Shown piece after piece: positions 8,883 to 16,999 of a DNA stretch of 64,000 nt. The stretch's first letter is position 1, and every line of letters begins with the position of its first letter. Location of the stretch: positions 1 through 64,000 of the forward strand of contig JAHEKE010000017.1 in NCBI GenBank assembly GCA_024638505.1, given 5' to 3'. Under the pieces are notes generated by a model that was given only the letters and a program-made list of their open reading frames with translations, did no database searches and was not told the DNA's origin. Source of the DNA: Gammaproteobacteria bacterium. GTDB taxonomy: Bacteria > Pseudomonadota > Gammaproteobacteria > Arenicellales > JAANXG01. Made by a program: the position numbers and the translations under genes.

Positions 8883-8981
8883 TGTACAGGCGGGGAGGGC
8901 CGTTGGTAAGGATGGCTTCTGCTTGAAGGCACACCCTGCCTATGCTACTTTGCGCGCCAACGCAGTGGACTGAATGATGTT

Positions 8982-9476
8982 GTGGCTTTAGTAATCCGGC
9001 TCGAAAACGCGGATCCCGAACAACGGGCATTCCGGGCGGAAGTAAAACCCAATCGCTCTATGAGCACCCGAAATCTGGCTGTAACCGTCATCTGCCTGAC
9101 GGTAGTCTGCCTGACTATAGCGCTCAGTTTTTTCAGCATGGGATTGTGGCTGGTTCTGCCTTTCGCGGGTTTGGAAATTTTCGTGGTCGGGGTGGCAGTA
9201 GGGTATACAATACGCCGTGCGGAAGACGGTGAAACCATTGTCATTGATGGTAACCAGGTTGAGGTGACGCAGCGCAGGGGGCGCAAAACTCATGCAAAAA
9301 AGTTTCAGAGATACTGGACGCAAATTCGTCTGCAACCGGGGGCAACAACGCTGCAGCCAAGTCGCCTCGTTATTGGATCACACGGAAATTTTATTGAAAT
9401 AGGTCGGGACCTGACCCATAAAGACAAACAAGAGTTGGCTTCAAGTTTGCGTCAGGTTCTGCGTGATGCGACCTGA
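8982..9476 (+). CDS. DUF2244 membrane protein at head of cox cluster
   Basis: 164-residue protein with two adjacent hydrophobic segments (about residues 30-75) and a soluble C-terminal half with TQRRGRKTHAKKFQRYW and a SHGNFIEIGRDLT segment, as in DUF2244. Its function is not known to me. The family often sits directly in front of coxB in gammaproteobacteria, as here (32 nt away), which suggests an oxidase assembly role. The start is GTG at 8982; no ATG is in frame nearby. Confidence 0.8.
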   Translation: MALVIRLENADPEQRAFRAEVKPNRSMSTRNLAVTVICLTVVCLTIALSFFSMGLWLVLPFAGLEIFVVGVAVGYTIRRAEDGETIVIDGNQVEVTQRRGRKTHAKKFQRYWTQIRLQPGATTLQPSRLVIGSHGNFIEIGRDLTHKDKQELASSLRQVLRDAT

Positions 9477-9508
9477 AGTTTAAACCAAAACAGTATTTGG
9501 AGTGACGC

Positions 9509-10630
9509 ATGTTGCGATCTAGCAAACCGTTCGCTGTGTTGGCCATGTTTAGTATGCTGCTCACAGCAACAACAGCGGTTAAAGCGGAGTGGGGACTGAA
9601 TCTACCAACTCCGGTTACGCCGATCGGCGAGGAGATCTTGAATCTGCATAATCTGATCATGTTGATCTGTGCAGTGATCTTTGTTGGTGTGTTTAGCGTA
9701 ATGTTCTATTCGCTGTATGCGCATCGAAAAAGTAAAGGACACGAGGCGTCACAGTTTTCGCACAGCACCAAGGCCGAAATTATCTGGTCGGTCATACCTG
9801 CTCTGATATTAGTGGGCATGGCCATTCCCTCCACGGCAACGTTAATACACATGGAGGATACGACCGAAGCCGATCTGACGGTGAAGATCACGGGTTATCA
9901 GTGGAAGTGGCGCTATGATTATCTGGACAGCGGATTTCATTTCTACAGCAATCTGTCCACCGACCGTGCGCAAATACTCAATGAGGCAGAAAAAGGGCCA
10001 AATTATCTATTGGAAGTGGACAGAGAACTCGTGCTACCGGTAGGTAAAAAGGTAAGGTTCCTGGTTACCGCCAACGACGTTATCCATGCCTGGTGGGTGC
10101 CCAAACTGGCGGTTAAAAAGGACGCTATACCGGGCTTTATAAATGAAATCTGGACCAGAATCGATGAGCCGGGGACGTATAGAGGTCAGTGCGCCGAGTT
10201 ATGCGGTAAAGATCATGGCTTCATGCCGATCGTCGTCAGAGCTGTTCCGCCGGAGGAATACGACGCCTGGGTAGCGGAGAAACAGGCTGCCATGGAACAG
10301 GCCGCTGCCGACGGTGCCCGTGCATGGGGCAGAAACGAGCTGATAGCCAAGGGCAAAGAGGTGCACAGCACTTGTGCTGTTTGTCACGGAGCGGATGGTA
10401 AAGGCATACCAAACGTTTTCCCACCCATCGCCGGCAGTGATGTTGCGCAGGGTCCGGTGGAGCAACACCTGGAGGTCGTGATGAACGGCCGACAAGGCAC
10501 ACCTATGCAGGCCTTCAAGCATCAGCTTAACGACGTTGAGCTTGCAGCGGTGATTACCTACCAGAGAAATTCCTTTGGCAACGCCACCGGTGATCTCATA
10601 CAACCCGCCGACGTCAGCGTATTGCGTTAA
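9509..10630 (+). CDS. coxB: Cytochrome c oxidase subunit II with fused cytochrome c domain
   Basis: Accepts electrons at the periplasmic CuA centre and passes them to subunit I. A signal peptide is followed by two membrane helices (about 45-65 and 88-110), the aromatic GYQWKWRYDY segment, and the CuA site H...CAELCGKDHGFM. After a linker rich in Ala there is a c-type haem domain with CAVCH and distal Met (GTPMQAF). The fusion marks a caa3-type layout, with 373 residues. TTGGAGT lies before the ATG. First catalytic gene of the oxidase cluster. Confidence 0.96.
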   Translation: MLRSSKPFAVLAMFSMLLTATTAVKAEWGLNLPTPVTPIGEEILNLHNLIMLICAVIFVGVFSVMFYSLYAHRKSKGHEASQFSHSTKAEIIWSVIPALILVGMAIPSTATLIHMEDTTEADLTVKITGYQWKWRYDYLDSGFHFYSNLSTDRAQILNEAEKGPNYLLEVDRELVLPVGKKVRFLVTANDVIHAWWVPKLAVKKDAIPGFINEIWTRIDEPGTYRGQCAELCGKDHGFMPIVVRAVPPEEYDAWVAEKQAAMEQAAADGARAWGRNELIAKGKEVHSTCAVCHGADGKGIPNVFPPIAGSDVAQGPVEQHLEVVMNGRQGTPMQAFKHQLNDVELAAVITYQRNSFGNATGDLIQPADVSVLR

Positions 10631-10652
10631 GTTTTAGATTGGAGAAGTCGTA

Positions 10653-12230
10653 ATGGCAACAGCAGAAACAGCTCACCACGAACACCATGACCATCACCCA
10701 ACTGGGTTGATGCGATGGGTCACAACCACTAACCATAAAGATATAGGGACGCTCTATTTACTTTTTTCGCTGCTGATGTTCATGGTCGGTGGGGCCATGG
10801 CTATGGTCATTCGTGCTGAATTGTTTCAGCCGGGATTGCAAATCGTCGACCCCCACTTCTTTAACCAAATGACAACCATGCATGCTTTGGTGATGATCTT
10901 CGGCGCCATCATGCCGGGCTTTGTCGGGTTTGCTAACTGGATGCTGCCATTAATGATCGGGGCGCCTGATATGGCCCTGCCCCGTTTAAACAACTGGAGC
11001 TTCTGGATCTTGCCGTTCGGATTCGCCATGTTACTGGGCAGCTTGTTTACCGCGGGAGGCGGACCCGCTGGCGGCTGGACGCTCTATGCGCCGCTATCGA
11101 TTCAAGGCGGGATGAGTGTGGATATGACGATATTCGCCGTACATATGTTGGGCGTATCGTCGGTACTCGGAGCGATCAATGTGATCGTGACCATATTCAA
11201 CATGCGAGCGCCTGGCATGGACCTGCTGAAAATGCCGCTTTTCGTCTGGACCTGGCTGATTACAGCCTTCCTCCTGATTGCGGTAATGCCGGTTTTGGCC
11301 GGAGCGGTAACCATGTTGTTAACGGATCGTCATTTCGGAACCGCATTCTTCGATCCAGCTGGTGGTGGTGATCCAGTCTTGTTTCAGCACATTTTTTGGT
11401 TTTTCGGTCATCCCGAAGTCTATATTCTGATTCTGCCTGCATTCGGTATTTTGTCTGAAATCATACCGACGTTTGCGCGCAAACCTTTGTTCGGGTATGT
11501 CTCGATGGTGCTGGCAGTGGCGGGCATTGCATTTCTCTCATTTATTGTGTGGGCGCACCACATGTTTACCGTTGGCATGCCCTTAGTAGGTGAACTGTTC
11601 TTCATGTATTCCACCATGCTGATAGCCATTCCCACCGGGGTAAAGATTTTCAACTGGGTGGCTACTATGTGGCGGGGTTCCCTGACTTTCGAGACCCCCA
11701 TGCTGTTTGCCGTGTCGGTGGTTTTTCTTTTTACCATAGGCGGCTTGTCGGGATTGATGCTGGCCATTACTCCAGCTGACTTTCAGTATCATGACACCTA
11801 TTTCGTTGTAGCCCATTTTCACTATGTCCTCTTTTCCGGCGCGATCATGGCTATGATGGGTGGTGCTTACTACTGGCTGCCGAAATGGACCGGTCATATG
11901 TACGATGAGAGACTGGGCAAGTGGCATTTCTGGACAACCGCGATTTTCTTTAATATCACCTTCTTCCCGCAGCACTTTCTCGGCCTGGCAGGAATGCCGC
12001 GGCGTATTCCCGATTATGCTCTGCAGTTTACCGAGTTCAACGTAATTTCCTCTATTGGTGCGTTTGGGCTGGGTATCTCCCAAATCTTGTTTGTTTACGT
12101 CGTATATAAGTGTATTCAAGGCGGTGAACGGGCGACACAGGAGGTGTGGGACAACCCCAGAGGCTTGGAGTGGACGCTGCCTTCACCACCGCCTTACCAC
12201 ACGTTCGAAACACCGCCTGTTATCAAGTAG
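10653..12230 (+). CDS. ctaD: Cytochrome c oxidase subunit I
   Basis: Catalytic subunit with low-spin haem and the haem-CuB centre. Twelve hydrophobic segments are apparent. Visible signatures: TMHALVMIFG (low-spin haem His), FGHPEVYILILPAFG (CuB His and the cross-linked Tyr), AHHMFTVGM (CuB His pair), and AHFHYVLFSGA (haem ligands). The APDMALPRLNN loop with the D-channel Asp is intact. Its 525 residues match the aa3 family. The N-terminus is rich in His (HHEHHDHH). It lies 22 nt after coxB. Confidence 0.97.
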   Translation: MATAETAHHEHHDHHPTGLMRWVTTTNHKDIGTLYLLFSLLMFMVGGAMAMVIRAELFQPGLQIVDPHFFNQMTTMHALVMIFGAIMPGFVGFANWMLPLMIGAPDMALPRLNNWSFWILPFGFAMLLGSLFTAGGGPAGGWTLYAPLSIQGGMSVDMTIFAVHMLGVSSVLGAINVIVTIFNMRAPGMDLLKMPLFVWTWLITAFLLIAVMPVLAGAVTMLLTDRHFGTAFFDPAGGGDPVLFQHIFWFFGHPEVYILILPAFGILSEIIPTFARKPLFGYVSMVLAVAGIAFLSFIVWAHHMFTVGMPLVGELFFMYSTMLIAIPTGVKIFNWVATMWRGSLTFETPMLFAVSVVFLFTIGGLSGLMLAITPADFQYHDTYFVVAHFHYVLFSGAIMAMMGGAYYWLPKWTGHMYDERLGKWHFWTTAIFFNITFFPQHFLGLAGMPRRIPDYALQFTEFNVISSIGAFGLGISQILFVYVVYKCIQGGERATQEVWDNPRGLEWTLPSPPPYHTFETPPVIK

Positions 12231-12237
12231 GCAGATT

Positions 12238-12351
12238 GTGAGCCATCAGTCCAAGCAGAATCGAGCCAAAGCGAACGCGCGGCTGGCCATTAGCTTGGGT
12301 ATGTTGGCATTGGCGTTTTATTTGATATCGCTTCTGCTCGAGTGGGCGTAA
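12238..12351 (+). CDS. 37-residue single-pass membrane protein of the cox cluster
   Basis: A GTG at 12238, with AGG 6 nt upstream, opens a 37-residue frame: a polar, basic N-terminus (MSHQSKQNRAKANARLA) and one hydrophobic helix ending LLLEWA. It sits 7 nt after ctaD and 3 nt before ctaG. Small one-helix proteins at this place are called cytochrome oxidase small assembly proteins in some genomes. Position and topology support a real gene; the function is inferred only from context. Confidence 0.7.
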   Translation: MSHQSKQNRAKANARLAISLGMLALAFYLISLLLEWA

Positions 12352-12354
12352 CGA

Positions 12355-12951
12355 GTGACAATACCCTCTAACAAATCGAATACGAGGATAATACTGCAGC
12401 TGGTGGCTCTGACCGTCTTCATGTTCGGTTTCGGCTACGCTCTGGTGCCGCTATACGATACCTTCTGTCTTGCTTTCGGATTGAATGGGAAGACCGGCGT
12501 CACTGACAATCAGTCGGCGGTGGCCAGAGGCATAGATAACACGCGTTGGGTAACTGTTCAGTTCACCAGCCATACCGCCAGCGGCCTGCCTTGGGAATTT
12601 ACACCTGGTCAGCACTCAGTAAAGGTGCGGCCGGGGCAGCTGGCGGATGCGGTCTACACCGCGCAGAACAGAGCGCAGCGCCCGGTAGTAGGCAGGGCAA
12701 CATACAGCGTAGCGCCGGCCGCCGCTGCCGTGCATTTTAAGAAAACTGAATGCTTTTGCTTTACCAACCAGGTGCTCAACCCCGGTGAACTTAAGGAGAT
12801 GCCGGTCAGGTTCGTTGTTGACAAAGACCTGCCGGCCGATATTCATACCATTACGTTGTCTTACTCGTTTTTTAATGCAGAGAAATATCTATCTGCAAAG
12901 GATAAAGCTCAACTCGGCGTCGTAAAGGCCGACGCTGACGGTAAGAGCTAG
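12355..12951 (+). CDS. ctaG: Cytochrome c oxidase assembly protein (Cox11 family)
   Basis: Copper chaperone delivering Cu to the CuB site of subunit I. One N-terminal membrane anchor (about residues 11-32, ending PLYDTFC) is followed by a periplasmic immunoglobulin-like domain with the copper motif ECFCFTNQ and ..GELKEMPVRFVVD. It has 198 residues and a GTG start 3 nt after the 37-residue gene. Co-location with ctaD and ctaE is the standard arrangement. Confidence 0.95.
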   Translation: MTIPSNKSNTRIILQLVALTVFMFGFGYALVPLYDTFCLAFGLNGKTGVTDNQSAVARGIDNTRWVTVQFTSHTASGLPWEFTPGQHSVKVRPGQLADAVYTAQNRAQRPVVGRATYSVAPAAAAVHFKKTECFCFTNQVLNPGELKEMPVRFVVDKDLPADIHTITLSYSFFNAEKYLSAKDKAQLGVVKADADGKS

Positions 12952-12999
12952 CAAGGCTGCAAGTGAGTTCAACATACGCGCAGATAAGAGGATAAGGTT

Positions 13000-13875
13000 A
13001 TGAGTCATTCACCAGGCAGTTATTATCTGCCCGATCCGAGCAAGTGGCCCATCACGGGTTCGATAGGGCTGTTCAGCCTGTTACTCGGATTCATGCTGCT
13101 GCTCAACGAAGGGAGCGCAGGCCCCTGGTTAATGATCTTCGGTGCGGCCGTCCTTATCTTTATGATGGCGGGCTGGTTCGGCACCGTCGCCCGTGAAAGC
13201 GAAGGCGGAATGTACAATACCCATGTCGGCCTGTCTTTTCGCATGAGCATGATGTGGTTCATATTTTCCGAAGTAATGTTTTTCGCCGGGTTTTTTGGCG
13301 CTTTGTTTTATACGCGCCAGCTAGCGGTGCCCTGGCTGGCTGAGACCGATCTGTTGTGGCCGGGATTTGCGGGCGGCTGGCCCACCGCGGGACCTGCCGG
13401 GCCTGTCGCCATCGGCCCCGATATCCCCGCCGGGGAAGGAGAATTTTCGACTATAGGGCCCTGGGGTCTTCCTTTCTGGAACACGGTGATCCTGCTTTCA
13501 TCCAGCGTAACCGTTACCATTGCACATCATGCGCTAAAAGAAAACGAGCGCGGCAAGTTGATTTTCTGGCTCGCTGTTACGGTGATTCTTGGATTTTTAT
13601 TCCTGTTCTTCCAGGCTGCCGAATACTATCACGCCTACACTGAACTGGGCTTAACCCTCGGCACTGGGGTGTATGGCTCAACTTTTTTCATGCTAACCGG
13701 TTTTCACGGCGCCCACGTTACCATCGGCGCGATCATATTGTTGGTGATTCTAATCCGCATCATTGCCGGCCATTTCACCCCTGAGAATCATTTTGCCTTT
13801 GAAGCCGGCGCGTGGTACTGGCACTTTGTGGATACGGTTTGGGTAGGTTTATTTATATTCGTTTACGTTCTTTAA
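13000..13875 (+). CDS. ctaE: Cytochrome c oxidase subunit III
   Basis: Seven-helix non-catalytic subunit stabilising the proton-uptake path. Typical motifs are visible: SEVMFFAGFFGALFY, LSSSVTVTIAHHAL, FFQAAEYYHAY, GFHGAHVTIGAI and the C-terminal AWYWHFVDTVWVGLFIFVY. Length 291. AGAGGATAAGGTT precedes the ATG. It ends the forward cox run and is followed by a terminator. Confidence 0.96.
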   Translation: MSHSPGSYYLPDPSKWPITGSIGLFSLLLGFMLLLNEGSAGPWLMIFGAAVLIFMMAGWFGTVARESEGGMYNTHVGLSFRMSMMWFIFSEVMFFAGFFGALFYTRQLAVPWLAETDLLWPGFAGGWPTAGPAGPVAIGPDIPAGEGEFSTIGPWGLPFWNTVILLSSSVTVTIAHHALKENERGKLIFWLAVTVILGFLFLFFQAAEYYHAYTELGLTLGTGVYGSTFFMLTGFHGAHVTIGAIILLVILIRIIAGHFTPENHFAFEAGAWYWHFVDTVWVGLFIFVYVL

Positions 13876-13896
13876 AACAAAAATAATAACGCTATT

Positions 13897-13930
13897 GGAG
13901 CGCCGCTCGTTAGAGCGGTGCTCCATTTTT
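13897..13930 (+). terminator. Terminator after ctaE
   Basis: Stem GGAGC-CCGCTC paired with GAGCGG-GCTCC around a GTTA loop, followed by ATTTTT. It lies 22 nt past the ctaE stop and just before the end of the convergent DUF2909 gene. Confidence 0.8.
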
Positions 13931-14207
13931 AATCAATTTGCTGTTGTGATGGTTGTTTGCTGCTAGTTTGCTCTTGCTGCTGTTGCTTTGCCCAATCCGG
14001 TTTAACCGAAAGACTCGGGGATATGGCTCCGGTGTAGACTCCCACTGCGAGGATCACGAACAGAACAACCCAGATAGAAATCCTGGCGGTCAGCGCATGC
14101 AGCGTGCGCCGGCTCTTGTTTCCATCTTTGGCTAGAAAGAACAAACCGGAAAACAGACTGACCAGCATGGCTATTAAAAAGAGTATGATAATAACCTTGA
14201 ATAACAT
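13929..14207 (-). CDS. DUF2909 twin-transmembrane protein
   Basis: 92 residues with two hydrophobic helices (about 3-27 and 45-65) joined by a basic loop, then a Gln-rich tail. This is the DUF2909 family, typically found inverted between the subunit III and SURF1 genes, as here. Function unknown; the location implies an oxidase-related role. It is convergent with ctaE and divergent from the SURF1 gene. Confidence 0.85.
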   Translation of the reverse strand: MLFKVIIILFLIAMLVSLFSGLFFLAKDGNKSRRTLHALTARISIWVVLFVILAVGVYTGAISPSLSVKPDWAKQQQQEQTSSKQPSQQQID

Positions 14208-14220
14208 CGCGTCGTCCCCA

Positions 14221-14979
14221 TTGCTTGACTCGACATGGTATCAGAAAGCTGCCTTAAAAGTGGCCGCAGTTAAGGTCAAGACAAGCTGGCTCAAATTTTT
14301 GTTGACAGTTACTCTGTCGCTCGTATTTATCTCACTCGGTATTTGGCAGCTGAATCGCGCTCAGGAAAAAATCAGGATTCGTGACCATTATTTAGCGCAA
14401 GAACAGCTTCCGGTCATCACCGTAAGCGCAGAGGCGCTTGGTCAGAACATGGCGTTCAGGCGCGCTGTCGCCACGGGTCGCTATATTGAGGAGCTGCAGA
14501 TTCTGCTGGACAACAAAGTGCACCAGGGCCGAGCTGGTTACCATGTTTTAACGCCGCTTGTGTTATCGGGTTCCGGCACGGTGCTGTTGATCAACAGGGG
14601 ATGGCTGCCCTGGGGGCCGGATCGGCGGCTGCTTCCCCGGGTTGATACGCCAAATCAGGAAATTACCGTGCAGGGCCGTTTGTTTAAGCCTGCGCAACAC
14701 GCGATAAGTTTTGAAAACACCTCTTCAAACGAAGCGTTTCAAACGGTATGGCAAAATCTCGACCTGGAAAGGTTTGAGAGTGTGGCGGGTTATCCCGTGC
14801 ATAAACTGGTCATGCAGCTTGATGCCAACGCGGATCAAGACAAATCACTGGTTCGTGATTGGCCGGGCTACGAAGACCGTTGGATCCAGCGACACCATGG
14901 CTACGCAGCACAGTGGTTCGGGCTGGCGCTTGTTCTGCTGCTTATTTTGTTGGTTACCAGCGTTAAAAGAAAGTCGTGA
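14221..14979 (+). CDS. SURF1 family oxidase assembly protein
   Basis: Membrane protein that helps insert haem into subunit I. Two hydrophobic helices bracket a periplasmic domain: N-terminal FLLTVTLSLVFISLGIWQLNRA, with the family GxWQLxRA motif, and C-terminal QWFGLALVLLLILLV. Inner motifs such as LLINRGWLPWG and HHGYAAQWFGLA are conserved. The frame is open upstream into the divergent DUF2909 gene; the TTG at 14221 and the GTG at 14260 are the first starts that avoid most overlap, and neither has a clear ribosome site. Confidence 0.85.
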   Translation: MLDSTWYQKAALKVAAVKVKTSWLKFLLTVTLSLVFISLGIWQLNRAQEKIRIRDHYLAQEQLPVITVSAEALGQNMAFRRAVATGRYIEELQILLDNKVHQGRAGYHVLTPLVLSGSGTVLLINRGWLPWGPDRRLLPRVDTPNQEITVQGRLFKPAQHAISFENTSSNEAFQTVWQNLDLERFESVAGYPVHKLVMQLDANADQDKSLVRDWPGYEDRWIQRHHGYAAQWFGLALVLLLILLVTSVKRKS

Positions 14980-14983
14980 TCTT

Positions 14984-15601
14984 ATGCCGCATCCGGGAAA
15001 AAACGTTCAGACGAATAAAAAGCTGCAGCTGGCACTTTTGATGCTGTTGTTTTTATTACCGCCGCTCGCCGCCTACGTGTTGTTTTATGCAGATTTGCAT
15101 CCTACCGGTGGAGGTAATTACGGAGACCTGATCACCCCGGCCAAACCACTGCAGAACGCGACGCTGAAAACCCTGGACGGTCGCACGTTTCAGCTAAGCG
15201 AACTAAAAAAGAAATGGGCGCTACTCTTTCTTGGTGGTCGGGACTGTGATGAGCATTGTGAGCAAAACCTGTATACAATCAATCAGGTTCGTTTAGCCCA
15301 AGGCAAGAATATTGGCCGGGTCAACAGCGTGTTCATTGTGCCGGATAACGTATCTAGAGCCGACATAGGCAATGTTGCGCAGACATACCCAAACATTTTG
15401 ATCTTCCTGGCTGAAGCGGAGACGTTTGCGGTACTACTGGAACAGCTGGGTGAGTACAGTGATGCGACTTTACCAGAACGGGGATATGTCTATATCGTCG
15501 ATCCTCTGGGTAATCTCATGATGAGTTATCAAACGGGAGCGGATCCCAGTGGCATGAGGAAGGATTTGAAGAGGCTGCTCAAGCTGTCTCAAATAGGATA
15601 G
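14984..15601 (+). CDS. SCO-like membrane-anchored thioredoxin-fold protein
   Basis: 205 residues: one N-terminal membrane anchor (about 14-34) and a periplasmic domain with GGRDCDEHCEQNLY, a CxxxC pair (Cys88, Cys92) placed as in SCO copper chaperones, then YVYIVDPLGNLMMSY matching the second half of the fold. The copper-ligand His that SCO proteins carry before the IVDP strand is not seen. It may therefore act as a thiol oxidoreductase for CuA rather than a copper carrier. It lies between SURF1 and ctaB, where Pseudomonas carries a similar gene. Confidence 0.75.
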   Translation: MPHPGKNVQTNKKLQLALLMLLFLLPPLAAYVLFYADLHPTGGGNYGDLITPAKPLQNATLKTLDGRTFQLSELKKKWALLFLGGRDCDEHCEQNLYTINQVRLAQGKNIGRVNSVFIVPDNVSRADIGNVAQTYPNILIFLAEAETFAVLLEQLGEYSDATLPERGYVYIVDPLGNLMMSYQTGADPSGMRKDLKRLLKLSQIG

Positions 15602-15619
15602 AGTCGGGGATTAAACTGG

Positions 15620-16546
15620 ATGAAAACACAGAATAACAATGTATCTTTGACCGCACTGCCTATCCGGCTAAATCAATACTACGATTTAACCAAGCCCAGG
15701 GTGGTGTCTCTGATTATTTTTACAGCGGTGGTGGGCATGTTTCTGTCGACACCTGGCCTGGTGCCTTTGCATACTTTGGCGCTGGGTACATTAGGCATTG
15801 GTTTGGCGGCGGCGGCGGGCGCAGTCGTTAATCAGATTCTTGATCAGCGATACGATCACATCATGGCACGTACCAGGGCGCGTCCATTGCCAACTGGTCA
15901 GGTGGACACGCCGCACGCGCTGGCGTTTGCCCTTGCCCTGGGCGCCTTGTCTATGATTATTCTGATGCAAGGAGTAAACAGTCTTACCGCCATCCTCACT
16001 TTCATATCCTTAATCGGTTATGCTGTGGTGTATACCGTATTTCTCAAGCACTGGACACCGCAGAACATCGTTATAGGTGGGGCTGCCGGTGCCGCTCCAC
16101 CGGTGCTTGGCTGGGCCGCGGTAAACGGTTCAATTAACGGTGATGCGTTGCTTTTGTTTCTTATCATTTTTTGCTGGACGCCACCTCATTTTTGGGCGCT
16201 TGCATTGTATCGTAAACAAGACTACGCAAATGCCGGGATCCCAATGTTACCCGTAACTCACGGTGATAAATTTACACGACTTCATATCGTGCTATACACC
16301 GTGCTCTTGGCAGCGGTCAGCGTCATGCCATTTGCCACCAAGATGTCCGGATGGATCTATCTGCTGGGGGCTATCCTGCTGAATGGGCGCTTTGTGTTCT
16401 ATGCCCTGTGCCTATATCGCACCTATTCGGACGCATTGGCAAGAAAAATGTTCGGTTTTTCGATTCAATATCTGGCGATGTTGTTTGCCCTCATGCTGAT
16501 TGATCACTATCGAATCTATTATCAAGTCTGGCTGGGCGTTGATTAA
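15620..16546 (+). CDS. ctaB: Protohaem IX farnesyltransferase (haem O synthase)
   Basis: UbiA-family prenyltransferase adding the farnesyl group to haem B. About eight membrane helices; the Asp-rich prenyl-diphosphate motif is NQILDQRYDHIMARTRARPLP, with a second loop at HGDKFT. It has 308 residues. RBS-like GGGGATTAAACTGG lies before the ATG. Haem A synthase (ctaA), usually next to it, is not in the window. Confidence 0.95.
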   Translation: MKTQNNNVSLTALPIRLNQYYDLTKPRVVSLIIFTAVVGMFLSTPGLVPLHTLALGTLGIGLAAAAGAVVNQILDQRYDHIMARTRARPLPTGQVDTPHALAFALALGALSMIILMQGVNSLTAILTFISLIGYAVVYTVFLKHWTPQNIVIGGAAGAAPPVLGWAAVNGSINGDALLLFLIIFCWTPPHFWALALYRKQDYANAGIPMLPVTHGDKFTRLHIVLYTVLLAAVSVMPFATKMSGWIYLLGAILLNGRFVFYALCLYRTYSDALARKMFGFSIQYLAMLFALMLIDHYRIYYQVWLGVD

Positions 16547-16547
16547 C

Positions 16548-16859
16548 ATGCAGCACGCAAAGTTTTCTGTTGGCGAACTTATTCACCATAAGCTGTTTGA
16601 TTATAGAGGGGTGATAATTGACGTGGACCCAGAGTTTCAAGGAACTGAGGAATGGTATAAGCAGGTAGCCCGCTCGCAGCCTCCCAAGGACCAGCCCTGG
16701 TACCATGTGCTGGTGCACGACGCTACGCATAATACCTACGTGGCTGAGCGAAACCTGGAGCCGGATACATCGGTAGAGCCCATTAATCACCCCTATGTCG
16801 AACTGATCTTTGACCACTTCAAAGAGGGGGTATACGTTAAGAAATTCAAGGCTAACTGA
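16548..16859 (+). CDS. hspQ: Heat-shock protein HspQ (YccV family)
   Basis: Small protein that in E. coli acts as a Lon specificity factor and was once described as binding hemimethylated DNA. 103 residues; the family pattern is clear: KFSVGELIHHKLFDYRGVI, DPWYHVLV-type QPWYHVLVHDATH and YVAERNLEPD, ending HPYVELIFD. The ATG at 16548 is 1 nt after the ctaB stop, so it may be co-transcribed with ctaB. Confidence 0.92.
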   Translation: MQHAKFSVGELIHHKLFDYRGVIIDVDPEFQGTEEWYKQVARSQPPKDQPWYHVLVHDATHNTYVAERNLEPDTSVEPINHPYVELIFDHFKEGVYVKKFKAN

Positions 16860-16908
16860 GCTGCGGCGCGACGCCTGGTCGAGGCGGGGCGTACGCGGCT
16901 CATACGCA

Positions 16909-16937
16909 TTGGGCTGGAGGAAATTTCGGGCTATAAT
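16909..16937 (+). promoter_or_regulatory. Sigma-70-like promoter of the barrel protein gene
   Basis: -35 TTGGGC (16909-16914) and a perfect -10 TATAAT (16932-16937) with the optimal 17-nt spacer. It lies 62 nt before the TTG start at 17000, giving a leader of about 55 nt. Only the first three bases of the -35 fit consensus. Confidence 0.6.
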
Positions 16938-16999
16938 AATACTAAGTTACGCAACCGTTTGCTCAACAGGGTTAAGGGTCGATGTACTAGGAGGATGGT

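Noticed and set aside
8923-8951. Possible sigma-70 promoter TTGAAG-17-TACTTT before the DUF2244 gene
   Set aside because: The -10 matches consensus at only three positions; not strong enough to annotate.
12055-12351. 98-residue frame ending in the 37-residue cox protein
   Set aside because: Its first 61 codons overlap ctaD; the RBS-supported GTG at 12238 is the sensible start.
14711-14983. Upstream extension of the SCO-like gene into SURF1
   Set aside because: The extension is a shadow of SURF1; the ATG at 14984 follows the SURF1 stop and begins a normal membrane anchor.
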